Below are positions 9,978 through 20,984 of a stretch of 64,000 nucleotides of DNA, piece by piece. The stretch is taken from the NCBI GenBank assembly GCA_033558025.1, contig JAUCEF010000002.1, positions 1,116,001 to 1,180,000 on the forward strand, given 5' to 3'. The notes under the pieces are model-generated. The model was not told the DNA's origin, ran no database searches, and was given only the letters and a program-made list of their open reading frames with translations. A program made the translations under genes and the position numbers. Each line of letters opens with the position of its first letter. Position 1 is the stretch's first letter. This DNA comes from Phytophthora sp. 'mugwort' (Eukaryota > Oomycota > Peronosporomycetes > Peronosporales > Peronosporaceae).

Positions 9978-10973
9978 TTAAAGCTGGATCATTGCATTCT
10001 GCAACGTCTCGAAGCATGTCAGGGCGAGAGTCTCGTGTAAATAGCAAACCACCAGCTTGACCACCTTCCCATAAGCCGAATAACTTTTTCTTTTTATCCA
10101 TGGAGCAAGTAGTGCACAGGCATCGCCGATTCTCATCGAGTGATATAAGCAGTCGTTCGGGTCTGCTCCTTGTTTTTCTTTTCGATTGTTTGATCGGATT
10201 GGCAACTTCTGACTTCTTGATTGTCGAGATTGAACTTACTGATTCAGAAATGGTCCGATTTGTCGACCGTCGCTTTAACAACGCCTGCGCACCGTAAACA
10301 CGTGTCTGCTTCATATACCAGACAGAACGCTCTCGCAGGACCGGGAATGACGGATGGTGTTCCCTTGGCGTACCCGATCGTCCTTGTGTGATCTAAACGT
10401 GATCTTGACTGAGTGAACTTGATTGGGACCTGGTTCTATCGCGATGCCGTGTCTGTTTCGCAATATAAAATCCGTGCCGCAATATAAAATTCGTGCCTTG
10501 GTGCAATGTGTGGTTCCTCCTGTTAGCCCACTGGACCCCAAAGCGTCGAGCTACAACGAAGAATGCCAACACTATAGGAGGTCGATATCTCCGTCTTTTG
10601 CGCCAGTCCGCCGCTCATACAGCTTCTGGTACACCTCCCGCAACATGAAAGTGGTGACTGTCTGATTCCTGTTAGCACGACGGTTGGTTCTCTTATATCC
10701 CTGCGCAACGTGCTTGAATTCCGAATTCTTATAATTGAGCCTCGCCTTCCGGATGCTTCTGTGCGCAAACAATACTGCCGCCATCTTGCTCTCGAATGGC
10801 TGATACTTTTGTTTCCACGTTTCAGTCTGTTGTGACCCTCGAGGACGCAAATCTGGAAACGACACTGAAAATGCTTGGGTATTTTTCTTGCGACAGTTCA
10901 TCGATCCAAATCGGGAAACCGAACTCTTCACAGAAGTTAACCAAGTATCCGTGAGGCGCATATTTCCGGCCAC
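9978..10973 (-). pseudogene. Tyrosine recombinase (Crypton/DIRS type) remnant
   Basis: Three minus-strand frames read in order as one enzyme of the phage-integrase fold. 10973-10572 is an N-terminal core-binding region (FAHRSIRKARLNY, then QGYKRTNRRANRNQ and VTTFMLREVYQKLYE). 10541-10311 continues with DFILRNRHG and IEPGPNQVHSVKITFRSHKDD. 10205-9978 holds the catalytic end with YHSMRIG, matching the H-x-x-R box, then CYLHETLALT, whose Tyr is the likely nucleophile. The first catalytic Arg region (near 10550) is scrambled. In Cryptons this enzyme is the only protein; DIRS elements also carry RT, which I do not see nearby. A longer open frame over the same DNA (9661-10314) is out of frame with the motifs and is not the gene. 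Confidence 0.65.
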
Positions 10974-11139
10974 CTATTTGATACAAGAATCAAGATATCC
11001 TGGAATTGCTAGCTGAGGCAAAAAACATATTTCCGGTCACTTCATCCATAAATCCTATTGTACACGAGGGCACAATTGCCGATACCTGTCTTCCGCTTCT
11101 TGACCGACTTCTTATCGTATAGCCGCGCTATTTGAAGCT

Positions 11140-12440
11140 TCTTCCTCGGCTATCACGCTCAGCCTTCACCCCGCTTCTCTGCGGCTTGCTCCCACTTAAA
11201 TACCTCACGCTGCGCCTTTCGAGCGCCTTCTTTCGGGCTTGGTGCTCTGAGGCTAGGCCATTGCGCATCCATAATGCTCACGTTTTCACGATCAGAGGAG
11301 CGCGGAAGGTTGGTAGTCATACCCTTTGGTGCTATGACTCGCTGTTGGCAGCAACCTTGTGGGATAACCCCAGTCTCGTCGCAATTCCAAATCTGAGCTG
11401 GACAATTACGCAGTTTAAGCTCGTGAATTGCAGCTTCAAGGTTTTTCGTAGTAATATCGCACCACTACCTCCATAGAGGCTTCAGCTCGTTTTCCATCCA
11501 GAATTCTTGCCGTGCGAAACGAAATGCTATTGGAGTGTATTTTAGTCCACCGGGTGACAAAGGCTTTACGAGGAAACGTGGCTGTAATCGGGCGGAGAGA
11601 AGAGATGATAGCTAGCTGCCTTATGAGGAATCATATATGCCTTATGAAGAATCGGATCTCATCAAAGCCGACGCAAAATCCACGAGATGCCCTGTGTTCG
11701 ATAACTTTCAGCAGCCCCAACTCAGCTCCGACTGACAAATACACGAGTTGCTGGCCCGTGCGGCACGGCAAGGGTACCATACCAGCCACTCGGGCCCGCA
11801 AATTCTCGTACGTCACTCCTGTCATCTTCCGAATAGAGGTTCCCTCTTTGGCGAGTTGCATTTCGTGCCCTGGCCACCTTCTCTGCTATGATTGCCGGCA
11901 TGGTCGCCCATTGGGTTGTCGGAATGCTTCTAGTCTGGTACAAAGGCACATTGGCGCCAAACGGTTTGAGCCGCCCCTCAAACGAAAGAGAAAGTTCGTG
12001 CGCGTCGTACGGCTTAAAACGTCCAAAAATCAATCCGTCGTTTTCTAGCTCGTCACTGGGGCTACAAAGTGGTCCTATAGTATAGGGCGGATTAGGCCGG
12101 AAATATGCGCCGCACGGATACCTGAACTTCTTGGTGTATGTCCGAAGAGATGATGCGTCGATGGCCGCTCTCTTGAGTTGTCCAGCTGATGCTGTAATCG
12201 GTTCAAGTCTGTCTACAGACACGTACGATCCCACCGGTGAGTTGGGGTATGGACGTCGCAAGGACGCGCTTCGGATGCTCGCCCGAAGCCTTTGGTGACC
12301 GAAAACGTCAGCTTCTGTAAGATTGTGCCAGGGCCAGAGCCCTAAGATAACGTTGTCCGGTTGAATCCGTACCGTACCTGTTTTGGAGAAGCCTGGCTTC
12401 CCATGCGGTCTGTACGTACACGCGTAAGTGTTGCCAGAAA
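11140..12440 (-). pseudogene. pogo-like (Tc1/mariner superfamily) transposase remnant, copy 1
   Basis: Read from high to low coordinates: an N-terminal region (RPYPNSPVGSYVSVDRLEP, about 12260-12200), a helix-turn-helix/CENP-B-like block in a second frame at about 11770-11640 (ELGLLKVIEHRASRGF), and a DDE core start at about 11400-11330 reading QIWNCDETGVIPQG and QQRVIAPKG. W-N-C-D-E-T-G contains the first catalytic Asp, and R-V-I-A-x-K-G is a hallmark of pogo/Jerky transposases. The second half of the catalytic domain is missing, and the text below 11140 runs into the recombinase remnant. The N-terminal 310 bp recurs at 24436-24745. Confidence 0.72.
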
Positions 12441-12449
12441 TTATGCGTT

Positions 12450-14840
12450 GAGTTCACTGGGACCCATGTTGTTTATGCTTCCAGTACGCTGTGAGTAAAG
12501 GATGCTCCGGGTCCCAGACTCACGGATGGAGAGGTACTTCGGATATGAAAGGCTCGTTCGTCACGTCGTTGACGAAGGGTTGATGGCCACCATGGGCTCG
12601 CCATCAGGCCTCACGATATTCACCGCGCTCGGATCGGCACTCCAAGCCGAAGGTCAAGCAGCTTTCCACAACAAAACACTCCGCATCACCCCAGAAAAAA
12701 TTGACCGTTCCCCCTGCGATCAAAAACCCTGATTCCAATAGTGAATGGCAGTCAAGTCGTTTTCAAACTAAAAGGGACTGCGACTTCTCTGGATGAAAGC
12801 ATAATCACGAGCTTGTTAAGTGCCACGGGAGGTCTTACCACACGTGATAAACAAGAACGGTGGTCTCAAAACTGGACACCCCAACATCTTCAACTGATGT
12901 CGCGGAGGCGTTGAGCAGCGTACGAGACCGAGTCCCTTGTTTACTCAATTAAACTTTTCTTCTCATTCGCCTCGATTATTAACTAGTCAGCCCGCGCTGA
13001 CAGTGCTAAATGCACAAACACAAATTAATTGCCCTGTCGATCTTACCCGCGCCACCGAGATACCGCCATAATACGTCGTGACGACATTCGAGTGATGGGC
13101 ACGGGCCTCTCATCAGCGAAACAGTTTTCATCAGCGAAGTGTCCACGCCTTCTGCGTGTGGTCTAACTCAGGTGCGTTATTATGGTGGCCAGCCAGCGCT
13201 GTTTATCCTAGCGGCGCTAACAACGCAATGGATGCGAAGGGACTTCTTTACCGGACCACGGTGGTTATGTCGACACTACCGCACTACACATATTCACGTC
13301 ATTGGTGAATCCGCGGTTTTTGTGACAGGCCTCGCAAATGGATTTAGACTATGGAGAGGAGGGGCGAAATGACGTTTCCCTCCATCATGGCACCATAGAC
13401 CATCATGTAAAGACCATCATCTGACGACGGGTTGTTGGTGGTGATGGGGTGGGTGGGGTGACTCTGTTGTTTTGCATTCAGCACGTTCAGATTGATGCCC
13501 CTTGTCATTTACGCAGGCCGCCACGTCGGACAACGCAATGATCTCTCAAGCACCGCGTAGCCGTTGGTGACCAAGCATCGAAGCCGAGGCCAATCTTGTT
13601 GCCCTTGAGCTCTGATACGATCGAGTCTCGAAAGTCCTCCCCTCGAAAGACGCTCCATGTGCAGTATCAGTGTCTTAGTCGAAATTGGTAAAAACTTGTT
13701 ATTCTTAAGCACAAGCGGATGATCGCAGGAGCTCAGTTCGCGGTTTTCCATCACGGTCCATTAGATCCAGCCGTGAGCCTCTTGTTCAGCTCTGTCCAAC
13801 ACGGCTAACACACACTATGGCACGCCTTCTCGCCGGGTTTGCCGAAACACTCTCTTAACCGTCGGCCCCCGTGGCTCCTCAGTCATCAAGGCTGCACGGT
13901 GTAGCAATTGTTGGGTTTCTTTGAGTACGTGTTGTTGCGTGCAACCGTATGTGCGTGTTGGTTCATAGACGCATTTTTATTCGGTAGTAGTCTGTTGTAT
14001 AAGCAATGCGTGAACGATGTCCCTGTTGGAAACCGAAAAAACGCCTTGCTGATGCCCACGGGATAGGAAGGGGGCTTGGGGACTGCATGGTGGATGTGGA
14101 ATGCCAAGAAGTGCACAGAACACTACATCCGCGGCAACGACTGGTCTCGGCACTTCAGATCCTTCTGTTTGTTTACCGACCAATAATGGGGCCCCTCCAT
14201 TGGTCCCGCTACCATCCATCATGACCCTAAGGTATGGTTAGGGTTATGACCATATTATAATTCTTTGCGAGGCCCTGCTTTGTGGACATGACAATAACAT
14301 ATTACCGCGTGAGCGCCACAGTCTCGAAATATTCGTTCGTAACATTCGAGAACTGCTATTTAAACTTCAAAATGCGACGCTACCAGCTGAACCAGTCACA
14401 TATAACACAGCAGTAGATGTTCTTTGTAACTGGATCTAAAAGGCTTGTGGTCTTTAGAGCAAAATGCAAAGTGATTGATTCGGTCCTTAGTTCGCTAAGC
14501 TACTTTAAGCCTCTCTCCTACCTACTGGATACACTCTACTGGATTCCTTACTGGCTACTGAGTTCTTCCAGCCAATCAGCGAGTGACACGTCGTATCCCC
14601 ATCTTGTACACACAATCTTGTACCCACGTGTGCGTAATCGCCGATACGTCAACAGCGTCCTGTAATCCATGTGCCATCATCAGTGTCCCATAATCACACA
14701 AGTGATTATGGCTCCACGGACTTGAAGGTCATACCGGTTTCTACTGGTACGCCGGGGCTGGACGAGACGCCTCCTTGACAATAGATCCTAGGCATACAAC
14801 AACCAACTACATACTCGATACCCAAGTCAGCAGCTGACGC
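12450..14840. other. No recognised gene
   Basis: About 2.4 kb without a recognisable product. Open frames of 70-80 codons occur on both strands (for example 12502-12732, 13139-13372, 13509-13754 and 13977-14222) but show no motifs and overlap each other. The sequence is not low-complexity. Decayed mobile DNA is likely but not shown. Confidence 0.4.
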
Positions 14841-14843
14841 GGA

Positions 14844-15827
14844 GTGGCCACTATCACCGAAACAGTCTTGGGATCCTACGCAGAACGGAGTCTAGAGTTA
14901 TCGTACTCACTGCAATACGTCTACGATCTCGTCCGGTGGCGTAGACGATGGATCTACGTCATGGTCGATTTCGGGCGCATATCGCACTTGGTGCGTCGCC
15001 GATTCCTCGGGATTGGGGTTAGCGTGACTCCCACTCAACCAGCGGCCAGCGCCGGCACTGATAACGACTCCTGCCAGGCAGATACCACGTCCGCTCGGCA
15101 CCACAGTATGCCGCGGACGCATCGTTCATGTTATTCCTTGATGCGTTACACTGGGAACGTTTCGTCGCTTCAGGCGCTGGCCACGAAGAATCGCATTCCA
15201 TTTCATGTGGATAGGCTGTTCTTGAAGCCCACCACAGAGCGGCTTACAATCCCCCAAAGTCAATGTTCGACTTCTCACATCCCTGATAGGGCTACGACAT
15301 GGGACCTGAAAGGCGCGTTCGTTCTTTTAGAGGGCAGACCTCGAGGGACCAGCGTCCGAACAAGGCCCTCCGGAAAAATCTATACAATCAGTATTAAAGA
15401 GAATATCCTGACCTCCAATTGCTCTACGGCATTGCAAATTACGAGGTAGTTCCACACTGATACAACACACCGGAGCGGGTTGGAGTGCGGTCAGCGCCGC
15501 AGACCTATCCTAGCGCAGGAAAAGGACCGGTGGTCGTCCTTCATCAATTACCGCGGACGGTGCATTCTTGCGAACACCTCAGCACTATCAGACGCGCCGT
15601 GCCTTCGCCTTAGTCCCAAACAAGGACGTCCCTATTCGGCTGACGGTCGAATAATTCACCACCTATTGGTTCCATTGGGAGATTCGATCAACGAAGCTAC
15701 CGACACAGATTGGACACCGGACGCGCGGGAGATCCGTACTCAAAAACTTGCACTGCGTGCCTTGGAATGGCACCGGAAATACCCTGACGCTATCATATAC
15801 GCGCTCGGAGCGGACATTGTAGAATAA
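14844..15827 (+). pseudogene. Unidentified decayed coding sequence
   Basis: One frame is open for about 327 codons except for a single TAG at 15447-15449. Its second half looks protein-like, with blocks LATKNRIPFHVDRLFL, TTWDLKGAFVLLEGRP, SGKIYTISIKENIL, HHLLVPLGDSINEATD and REIRTQKLALRALEWHRKYP. Near 15110-15175 another plus frame reads ASFMLFLDALHWERFV, which looks more natural than the first frame there, so at least one frameshift is likely. I do not recognise the family. The abundance of mobile DNA around it suggests a repeated element protein. Confidence 0.5.
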
Positions 15828-15829
15828 TT

Positions 15830-16560
15830 TTGCATGTGCCTGTACACTCGAGATATGCATCTGCGTTTGGGGGCATGCTCAATTGATCACATTCCAGAAT
15901 AGTGTCTGAAACAACCGTTTTGGGATAGGCAACTCGTCAGGATACTTCGCAGTATTTGGGAAAGCTGCGCGACATTACAAGCCGATCGCCTACCAACCCT
16001 AGTCGATCGGGCTAGCCATACGTCCTAGGGCTCCCAGAGCCGTTTCCTATATTTCAGTGGCTGACAACATTGCCACTATCGAGGTTGATAATGGAGACAG
16101 ATTCTTTTGAGCAGACTAACGTTAGAGACACAGAGATCGACAATCCGTACTTGTCTCTTGCGTCAGGTCGTCGATTCAATTGGAGATCCTCCACCTCCAC
16201 AAAAGTTACCCCCCCCGCACTCACGGGGTTTTGGACCCCTGCCTGCTCTTAACATGTAGTTAAATACAACTTGTTAATGGTAGGCTAATCTTGATGTTTG
16301 TATTAAGTACGATGCATTTTTATACTTTGCGGGAAGTTGACCTGACGACAGTAGGCATGATTTCAAATCCTGTGCAGCGCTATGCACAAGCACGTTGTCA
16401 AAGCCACCCTGGCATTCCACCCATTTCGTAATATGGTGTATATTATCCTACATGTTGAAAGTGAATCTTTATCTTGAGACAACAGAAAGGAGACCAGACC
16501 GCCTTAGTATGAAATGAATTATCATTGCCTGCTACGAAGTGTACTTGCTACCTCATTCTC
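15830..16560. other. No recognised gene
   Basis: Non-coding by appearance and AT-rich in the second half. It lies downstream of the unidentified gene and downstream of the piggyBac-1 stop. No repeat of the window was found here. Confidence 0.35.
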
Positions 16561-16579
16561 ACTCGATACCGGCTTCGTC

Positions 16580-19252
16580 TTAGTCCGATTGCTCCGCGTT
16601 ATTATCCTCCGCTCCCTGTCCCTCGGCCTTTTCTTCATCATCACCTTCGTCCGCTACGCGACAACGCTTCTTGCCCAGACCCCGCATCTGGATGTCGCGG
16701 TCGATGTGTGGGCGCGGCCGCCCGACTTCATCTTCCATGCCGCGTGCCAGATTTGGTGGCACGTCGTGGTTTTGCCGGGGTAGTGGTTCGGCCGATGGTG
16801 GGTCACACAGGTAGACTCTACACACACATGTACGATTTCGTACTCAGTGTCAGTCCATAATAAAATACTTTGAAAGTGTTTAGACTTACCGTATAGTCCG
16901 TCGCTGCAGGCCTCACAATAGAACCGTGTAACACTGCGCTGGCCTACCTGCGTCTTCCGAATCGAGCACACCTTGTATTGGTGCAAGGACCGCTAGCGGG
17001 AGCCCCCTCGAACCTAAGTCCACTTTGGAAACTCTGTGAGCTTGTGCTCTGACGGGATCGCGTCCGATCTCACTTGCACTTGCGGCCCTGGTGAATAGCC
17101 CTATACAACGTCAACAAGAAAGTAAGTATTATATACACTATGCCGTCTGAATTGCATATTGTATATACCTTTTCAACGAAGGCGCCGGCAGTAACTTGCG
17201 GTAGCTGCGTCTGGAGAGCATAAAAGGAAGGTCGAGCGACCATCAGAAGTTCCCCTCGTTGTTTCTGGTCCTCGCGATAGACGATAAAGGCTTTGGCAAT
17301 CGCGATATCGACGATGTCCAGGAAGATCGTCTTGTAATATTTCCGTCACCTCGCTGCGAGCTGCAGCGAGTAGCGCCGCAAGCGCAGCTGATCATGGGTG
17401 TCAATCCTGCCCACCCAGCTATGGTAGTCGCGCATAGCGGACGGGCAGGGAATTTTAGTTCGCTGACCCCACTGGGAATGTGTCTTTCTTCATGGTACAA
17501 AACATTGGCTGCAGGTTTAGACAGTGAAGTAGTACAAATAATAGCAGTAACTTACCGCAAGTTTCCAGAACACTGCTGTTGCCTGTTGAGAGCAGGCAAA
17601 CAGGCGGTCCCATCACTGCATCAATTGGATCTGCGGGCTACATTTCGCAGTGGCGATGCTGGACAAGTCACGCGCGACGTCTGCTGGTCGTGATGCATCT
17701 GTCGCAATGAGCGGTGGCGAAAATTCCTTCTTGCTCGACTGAATTACGCCGACCGTATACACATTTCGAGCCGCAGCTGCAGAGCAAGCTGGACTACGTG
17801 TAAAACCGGTCGGTCACTACAGCATGGAATACGCCGTCTTGTGGGAGGTGCAGCACCTCGTGGAGATTGGAAATTACAGCATCAGGACCGCTGAGAACTT
17901 GATGGCTGACTCGCCTCCGAGTTCATTTGTGTGCTGATCCGTTCCGCAACATACCTCAAGCCTGAGCATGTAATATGTACATCATACCATAAAACATTCA
18001 TGAGTAAACAATACAACATGTGCTACTTAGGGGGGAATACCCCGCGAGCTCCAAATGAAGGCGCAGGGCAAAACAAAAATACGAACACACATCTACACAC
18101 AAGACACAACATTCATACCACTCAACGTACCGTGGTAATTCGCGGTATCTGTACAGCACGTAAATGAGTAATTTGGAGCATTATTTGTGCGGCTCGTCAC
18201 GTTATGCCGGCTCCTCGATGGAATCATGATATCGTCAAATGCCAGAACCGGAGGCACGTTGAAGCCACGTGCAAACGTCTGCTGCAAGGTGTCTACCACC
18301 GAGCGCACCTTCCATGCCAGATCCGTCCTCGCATGTGAGTCCGTGTTGTCCGTAAAATGCAAGTTCTGCATCAACTGTACAAATCGCGCCTTCGATATGA
18401 AGCGGCCGAATGTACCGCTCCGACGGTTGTTGTTGCCCAATGATAGGCAAAATTGCGGTTGTGGGGTCACAACATTCAAGCCACAAGCAGTGTAATAGCT
18501 CCTATGGTCGAATCTTCTTGTGACTCTTCGTTTCTCTCAGCTGCACATCGTATCTTGTAGTAGTCTCATCACTTGCCACCTGCTTCTGGCACATACGTGT
18601 CACCCGATCGTTCAAGTGCTGGTTGAAGTAGCGGTTATTTTCAGAAGCAATCCGTTGCCCAACTCTAGGGGGCATAACAAACAGAAAAAGTTGCAAGGGT
18701 GACTCCGCAATACTGAGCTCCTCCTCCGTTGATCCATACTCCATTGTAGACAGCTCCGGGTTAGCCTCGTCACGCCTCGGCGGCGTTTCAGGAACATTAC
18801 AACATGCGTAGTGTTAGAACACGTAGTATATATTTCCTCGATGAAAATCACAACCGTACCAAAATTCCAGCCATCCGCTCCCATCTTCTTCAGTGCGACC
18901 TCGTCCCGCTCAAGCACCACCATCTCGACGAGCGTTAGCGTATCCCAATTGCGCGTAGTTGTCTCCCAATCACGCGTCAGTTTGGCGGGCGACGCATGGA
19001 GGCGTTCTCGTTGGAGTTGTCTCTGCTCCCTCTTCTTCTGCCGATGAGAACTACCGCATCATGCAATACATCATCAATACCACCCGAAACGCCAGACTCA
19101 TCTTCAGGTACACCGCGATCTTCCGGTGGTTGCACAACACTCTCTGTCTCGGCAAACCAATCTTTCGAATCGGCATCGTCCCCATCTAAGTCAGAGTCCG
19201 TAGCATTGACCGGTTCGGCAACAGGACATGATCCATCAACGGCCGCATTCAC
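16580..19252 (-). pseudogene. piggyBac-like transposase 1
   Basis: Minus-strand transposase spread over several frames. 19252-18977 is an acidic N terminus. 18744-18502 holds SPLQLFLFVMPPRVG and ASENNRYFNQ, the typical start of the DDE_Tnp_1_7 domain. 18479-18093 continues with GRFISKARFVQLMQNLHF and LAFDDIMIPSRS, where the first catalytic Asp lies (about 18225-18242). Near 17815 VVTDRFYT gives the second Asp, and near 17400-17250 IDTHDQLRLRRYSLQ gives the third, followed by KYYKTIFLDIVDIAIAKAF. The C terminus has a cysteine zinc-finger tail (VCSI..FYCEACSDG, 16965-16895), a probable 74-bp intron (16816-16889, GT..AG on this strand) and a highly charged end with TAA at 16580. Several stops and shifts show it is dead. 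The catalytic Asps all survive. Confidence 0.8.
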
Positions 19253-19643
19253 TCCACAGCAGTCTCGTCCTCCACAGCGTTAGATGAATCCATAGTCAGA
19301 CTCATATCAAAGAAACACCATCACATGTCAATACACAACATCCCCGGACAAGGCCATGTAATATCTACATCATGTGCGAATCCGTACCTGGCTACACCAG
19401 CTCTGCTTGGACCCGTTGTGTCTTCGTGCAATGCAACCGTAGACTCGCCGTTGCACCAGCACACACCATACAAAATCATGAGTATTAATACATGTAGTAT
19501 ATACAGCATCGATTCAATCACATACCTTCTTATCCTTCCAGCGGCGAGCGACGAACCACGGCATCTCTAGTGTAATGGGGCGTGTTCCTGATGGATGGCC
19601 CATGACCAGTTGGTGTGACCACATACTATGGGGCCCCCACTCA

Positions 19644-19769
19644 CTAGGTACGGATCGTATCTAGGAGAGAAGACGCACCACTAAGTACGGGTCGCACTTA
19701 GATGAGAAACACAGTCAGGTGCGAAACGTACCTAGATAAGAGATACCCTTAGGTACGAATCGCACTTAG
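19644..19769. repeat. Array of four 21-bp near-palindromes, 34-37 bp apart
   Basis: Near-palindromes occupy 19644-19664, 19681-19701, 19715-19735 and 19749-19769. Each has 9-bp arms around a 3-bp centre, the left arm approximating CTAGGTACG and the right arm CGTACCTAG with 1-3 mismatches. Start-to-start spacing is 37, 34 and 34 bp. The linkers between them also share GA-rich text, so this is a diverged tandem repeat with a palindromic core in each unit. Confidence 0.8.
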
Positions 19770-19910
19770 GAAGGAGACATGGCTTGAGAACCACCCATTA
19801 AGAAACCGGTGACTTAGGGGATGCATGAATTAGGCAGTATACAGTAAGTAGGAACATAGGAGCATGTTAATAAAGACTCAGTTAAAACCTAACCTAGAAG
19901 TTCGCAAGTC

Positions 19911-19995
19911 GTGGGAACCCTGTCCCACAGACTACAGGAAAGCCAGGCTTTCCTCGTGCGATAAGAAGACCGAGACGGAGGGCGTCTGTCTCGGT
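19911..19995. repeat. Three consecutive perfect hairpins
   Basis: GTGGGA/TCCCAC pairs 19911-19916 with 19923-19928. AGGAAAGCC/GGCTTTCCT pairs 19936-19944 with 19946-19954 around one base. ACCGAGAC/GTCTCGGT pairs 19969-19976 with 19988-19995. They follow the near-palindrome array within the same 470-bp element. Confidence 0.75.
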
Positions 19996-20042
19996 TAGAA
20001 GCTACACTTCCTCAGACCATGGTGCTTGTGACCCCATCACAT

Positions 20043-20830
20043 CTATTCTCCAGCTGCGGAAGACGTACTTTCGTCATCAGCGTCGTCTTCTTCTTCGGCA
20101 TCCGCTACACGGGGGCTCGTCTTCTTCTGCAGCATCCTTTTCGTTCGTTTCGTCGATCTTGGTGACGCCTTCCGCTTCCGCGCCGTGTCCTCACGTGCCG
20201 TTTGAATTTCGGCAATGCTTGCTTGCGAGCCTCAGCACCACTGCGCTCTTCCGTTCCAACCCTTGCGCGTGTTCTCTCCTACTATGCGGCGCGGCGGGTA
20301 GCTGCAGCTTCAGCTCGAGCCATTGCCTTGGCTTTCTTATTTCTCATCGCTCCTTGCCATCTCCGCAGCTTTCTTCTTTGTCAGCGGCCTTTCACTCGCT
20401 GCCTTCGCTTTCCCCCTATCATTCCTGCCTACCGACCCACTCTTCGCCGCTGCCGCCTCCTCAGCTAGACGATCAGCCACTTGTTTCTTCGCTGCACCTG
20501 GTAGGAAGCGTTCTTGCCCCTTGGAGGTGACCGATGTGCCGGTTTCTTTGCCAGCACCGCTTTCTGCGTAGCACCCGCTTCAGTACCCGGCCACACGCTC
20601 TCATCTCCCAAGTCTGCGTCAGTCGTTCTGTCCCCGCTCACGTACGCCCTGTTTTCCACAATAATACGCAGCCTATCTTCTGCGCTTCGGCCAGATATTC
20701 GCGCGTGGAACTCGTCATGATCGCGGCAAGTCTCCGCACCATCGCTTGGTTATTTCCCGACTCCGAGAGCTGGCAGCCATCAATCATTTGTCGCAAAATC
20801 GCGCAAGCTCATGAAACATCTCTGCCTCTT
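20043..20830 (-). pseudogene. Ala/Lys-rich coding remnant, family unknown
   Basis: Minus-strand frames read in series as one basic, low-complexity protein: LSESGNNQAMVRRLAAIM and RISGRSAEDRLRII near 20790-20660, a Gly/Lys-rich middle (20620-20470), an Ala/Lys-rich stretch (LAEEAAAAKSGS, then SERPLTKKKAAEMA) near 20470-20340, and an acidic end (ADAEEEDDADDES) before TAG at 20043-20045. Several stops and shifts interrupt it. The style resembles the charged C-terminal parts of oomycete mobile-element accessory proteins, but I cannot name it. Confidence 0.45.
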
Positions 20831-20890
20831 TCTGAGTAATTGTTAGAACTTTAATTGCAATTTTTCAGCATAGCCCTGTGCATTCGAACG

Positions 20891-20892
<2 letters not shown>

Positions 20893-20970
<78 letters not shown>
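20893..20970. repeat. (CA)n microsatellite, about 38 units
   Basis: Uninterrupted CA dinucleotides over about 78 bp. It lies directly upstream of the left end of the piggyBac-2 element. Confidence 0.97.
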
Positions 20971-20984
20971 GTTCCCAACGTCGT

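Larger units (their letters stand above)
19572..20041. mobile_element. Solo-LTR-like element rich in palindromes
   Basis: A 470-bp block that begins TGTAATGGGG and ends CCCCATCACA, so its ends are TG..CA and near-perfect inverted repeats of each other. It is flanked by TCTAG on the left and TCTAT on the right, a 4-of-5 (or perfect 4-bp TCTA) target duplication. It encodes nothing. These are the marks of a solitary LTR left by recombination; a MITE is the alternative. It carries an array of four near-palindromes and three perfect hairpins. TTAATAAAGA near 19869 could serve as a polyadenylation signal. It sits just beyond the end of the Ala/Lys-rich pseudogene at 20043. Confidence 0.6.

Noticed and set aside
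9735..10314. 217-codon minus frame (9661-10314) which, if Gypsy-1 is removed at its target duplication, stays open as 229 codons to 2564
   Set aside because: It overlaps the tyrosine recombinase motifs in a different frame and its protein shows no family features, so I treat the continuity as chance. It does agree with the placement of the insertion site.
16514..16860. Hydrophobic plus-strand frames resembling membrane proteins
   Set aside because: They are shadows of the acidic C terminus of piggyBac-1 on the minus strand.
19644..19769. Near-palindrome array as a CRISPR locus
   Set aside because: Only four diverged repeats, spacers of about 13-16 bp that resemble each other, and a eukaryotic context.
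20893..20970. CA run as a telomere or regulatory array
   Set aside because: Pure dinucleotide repeat with no telomeric TTTAGGG units; an ordinary microsatellite.
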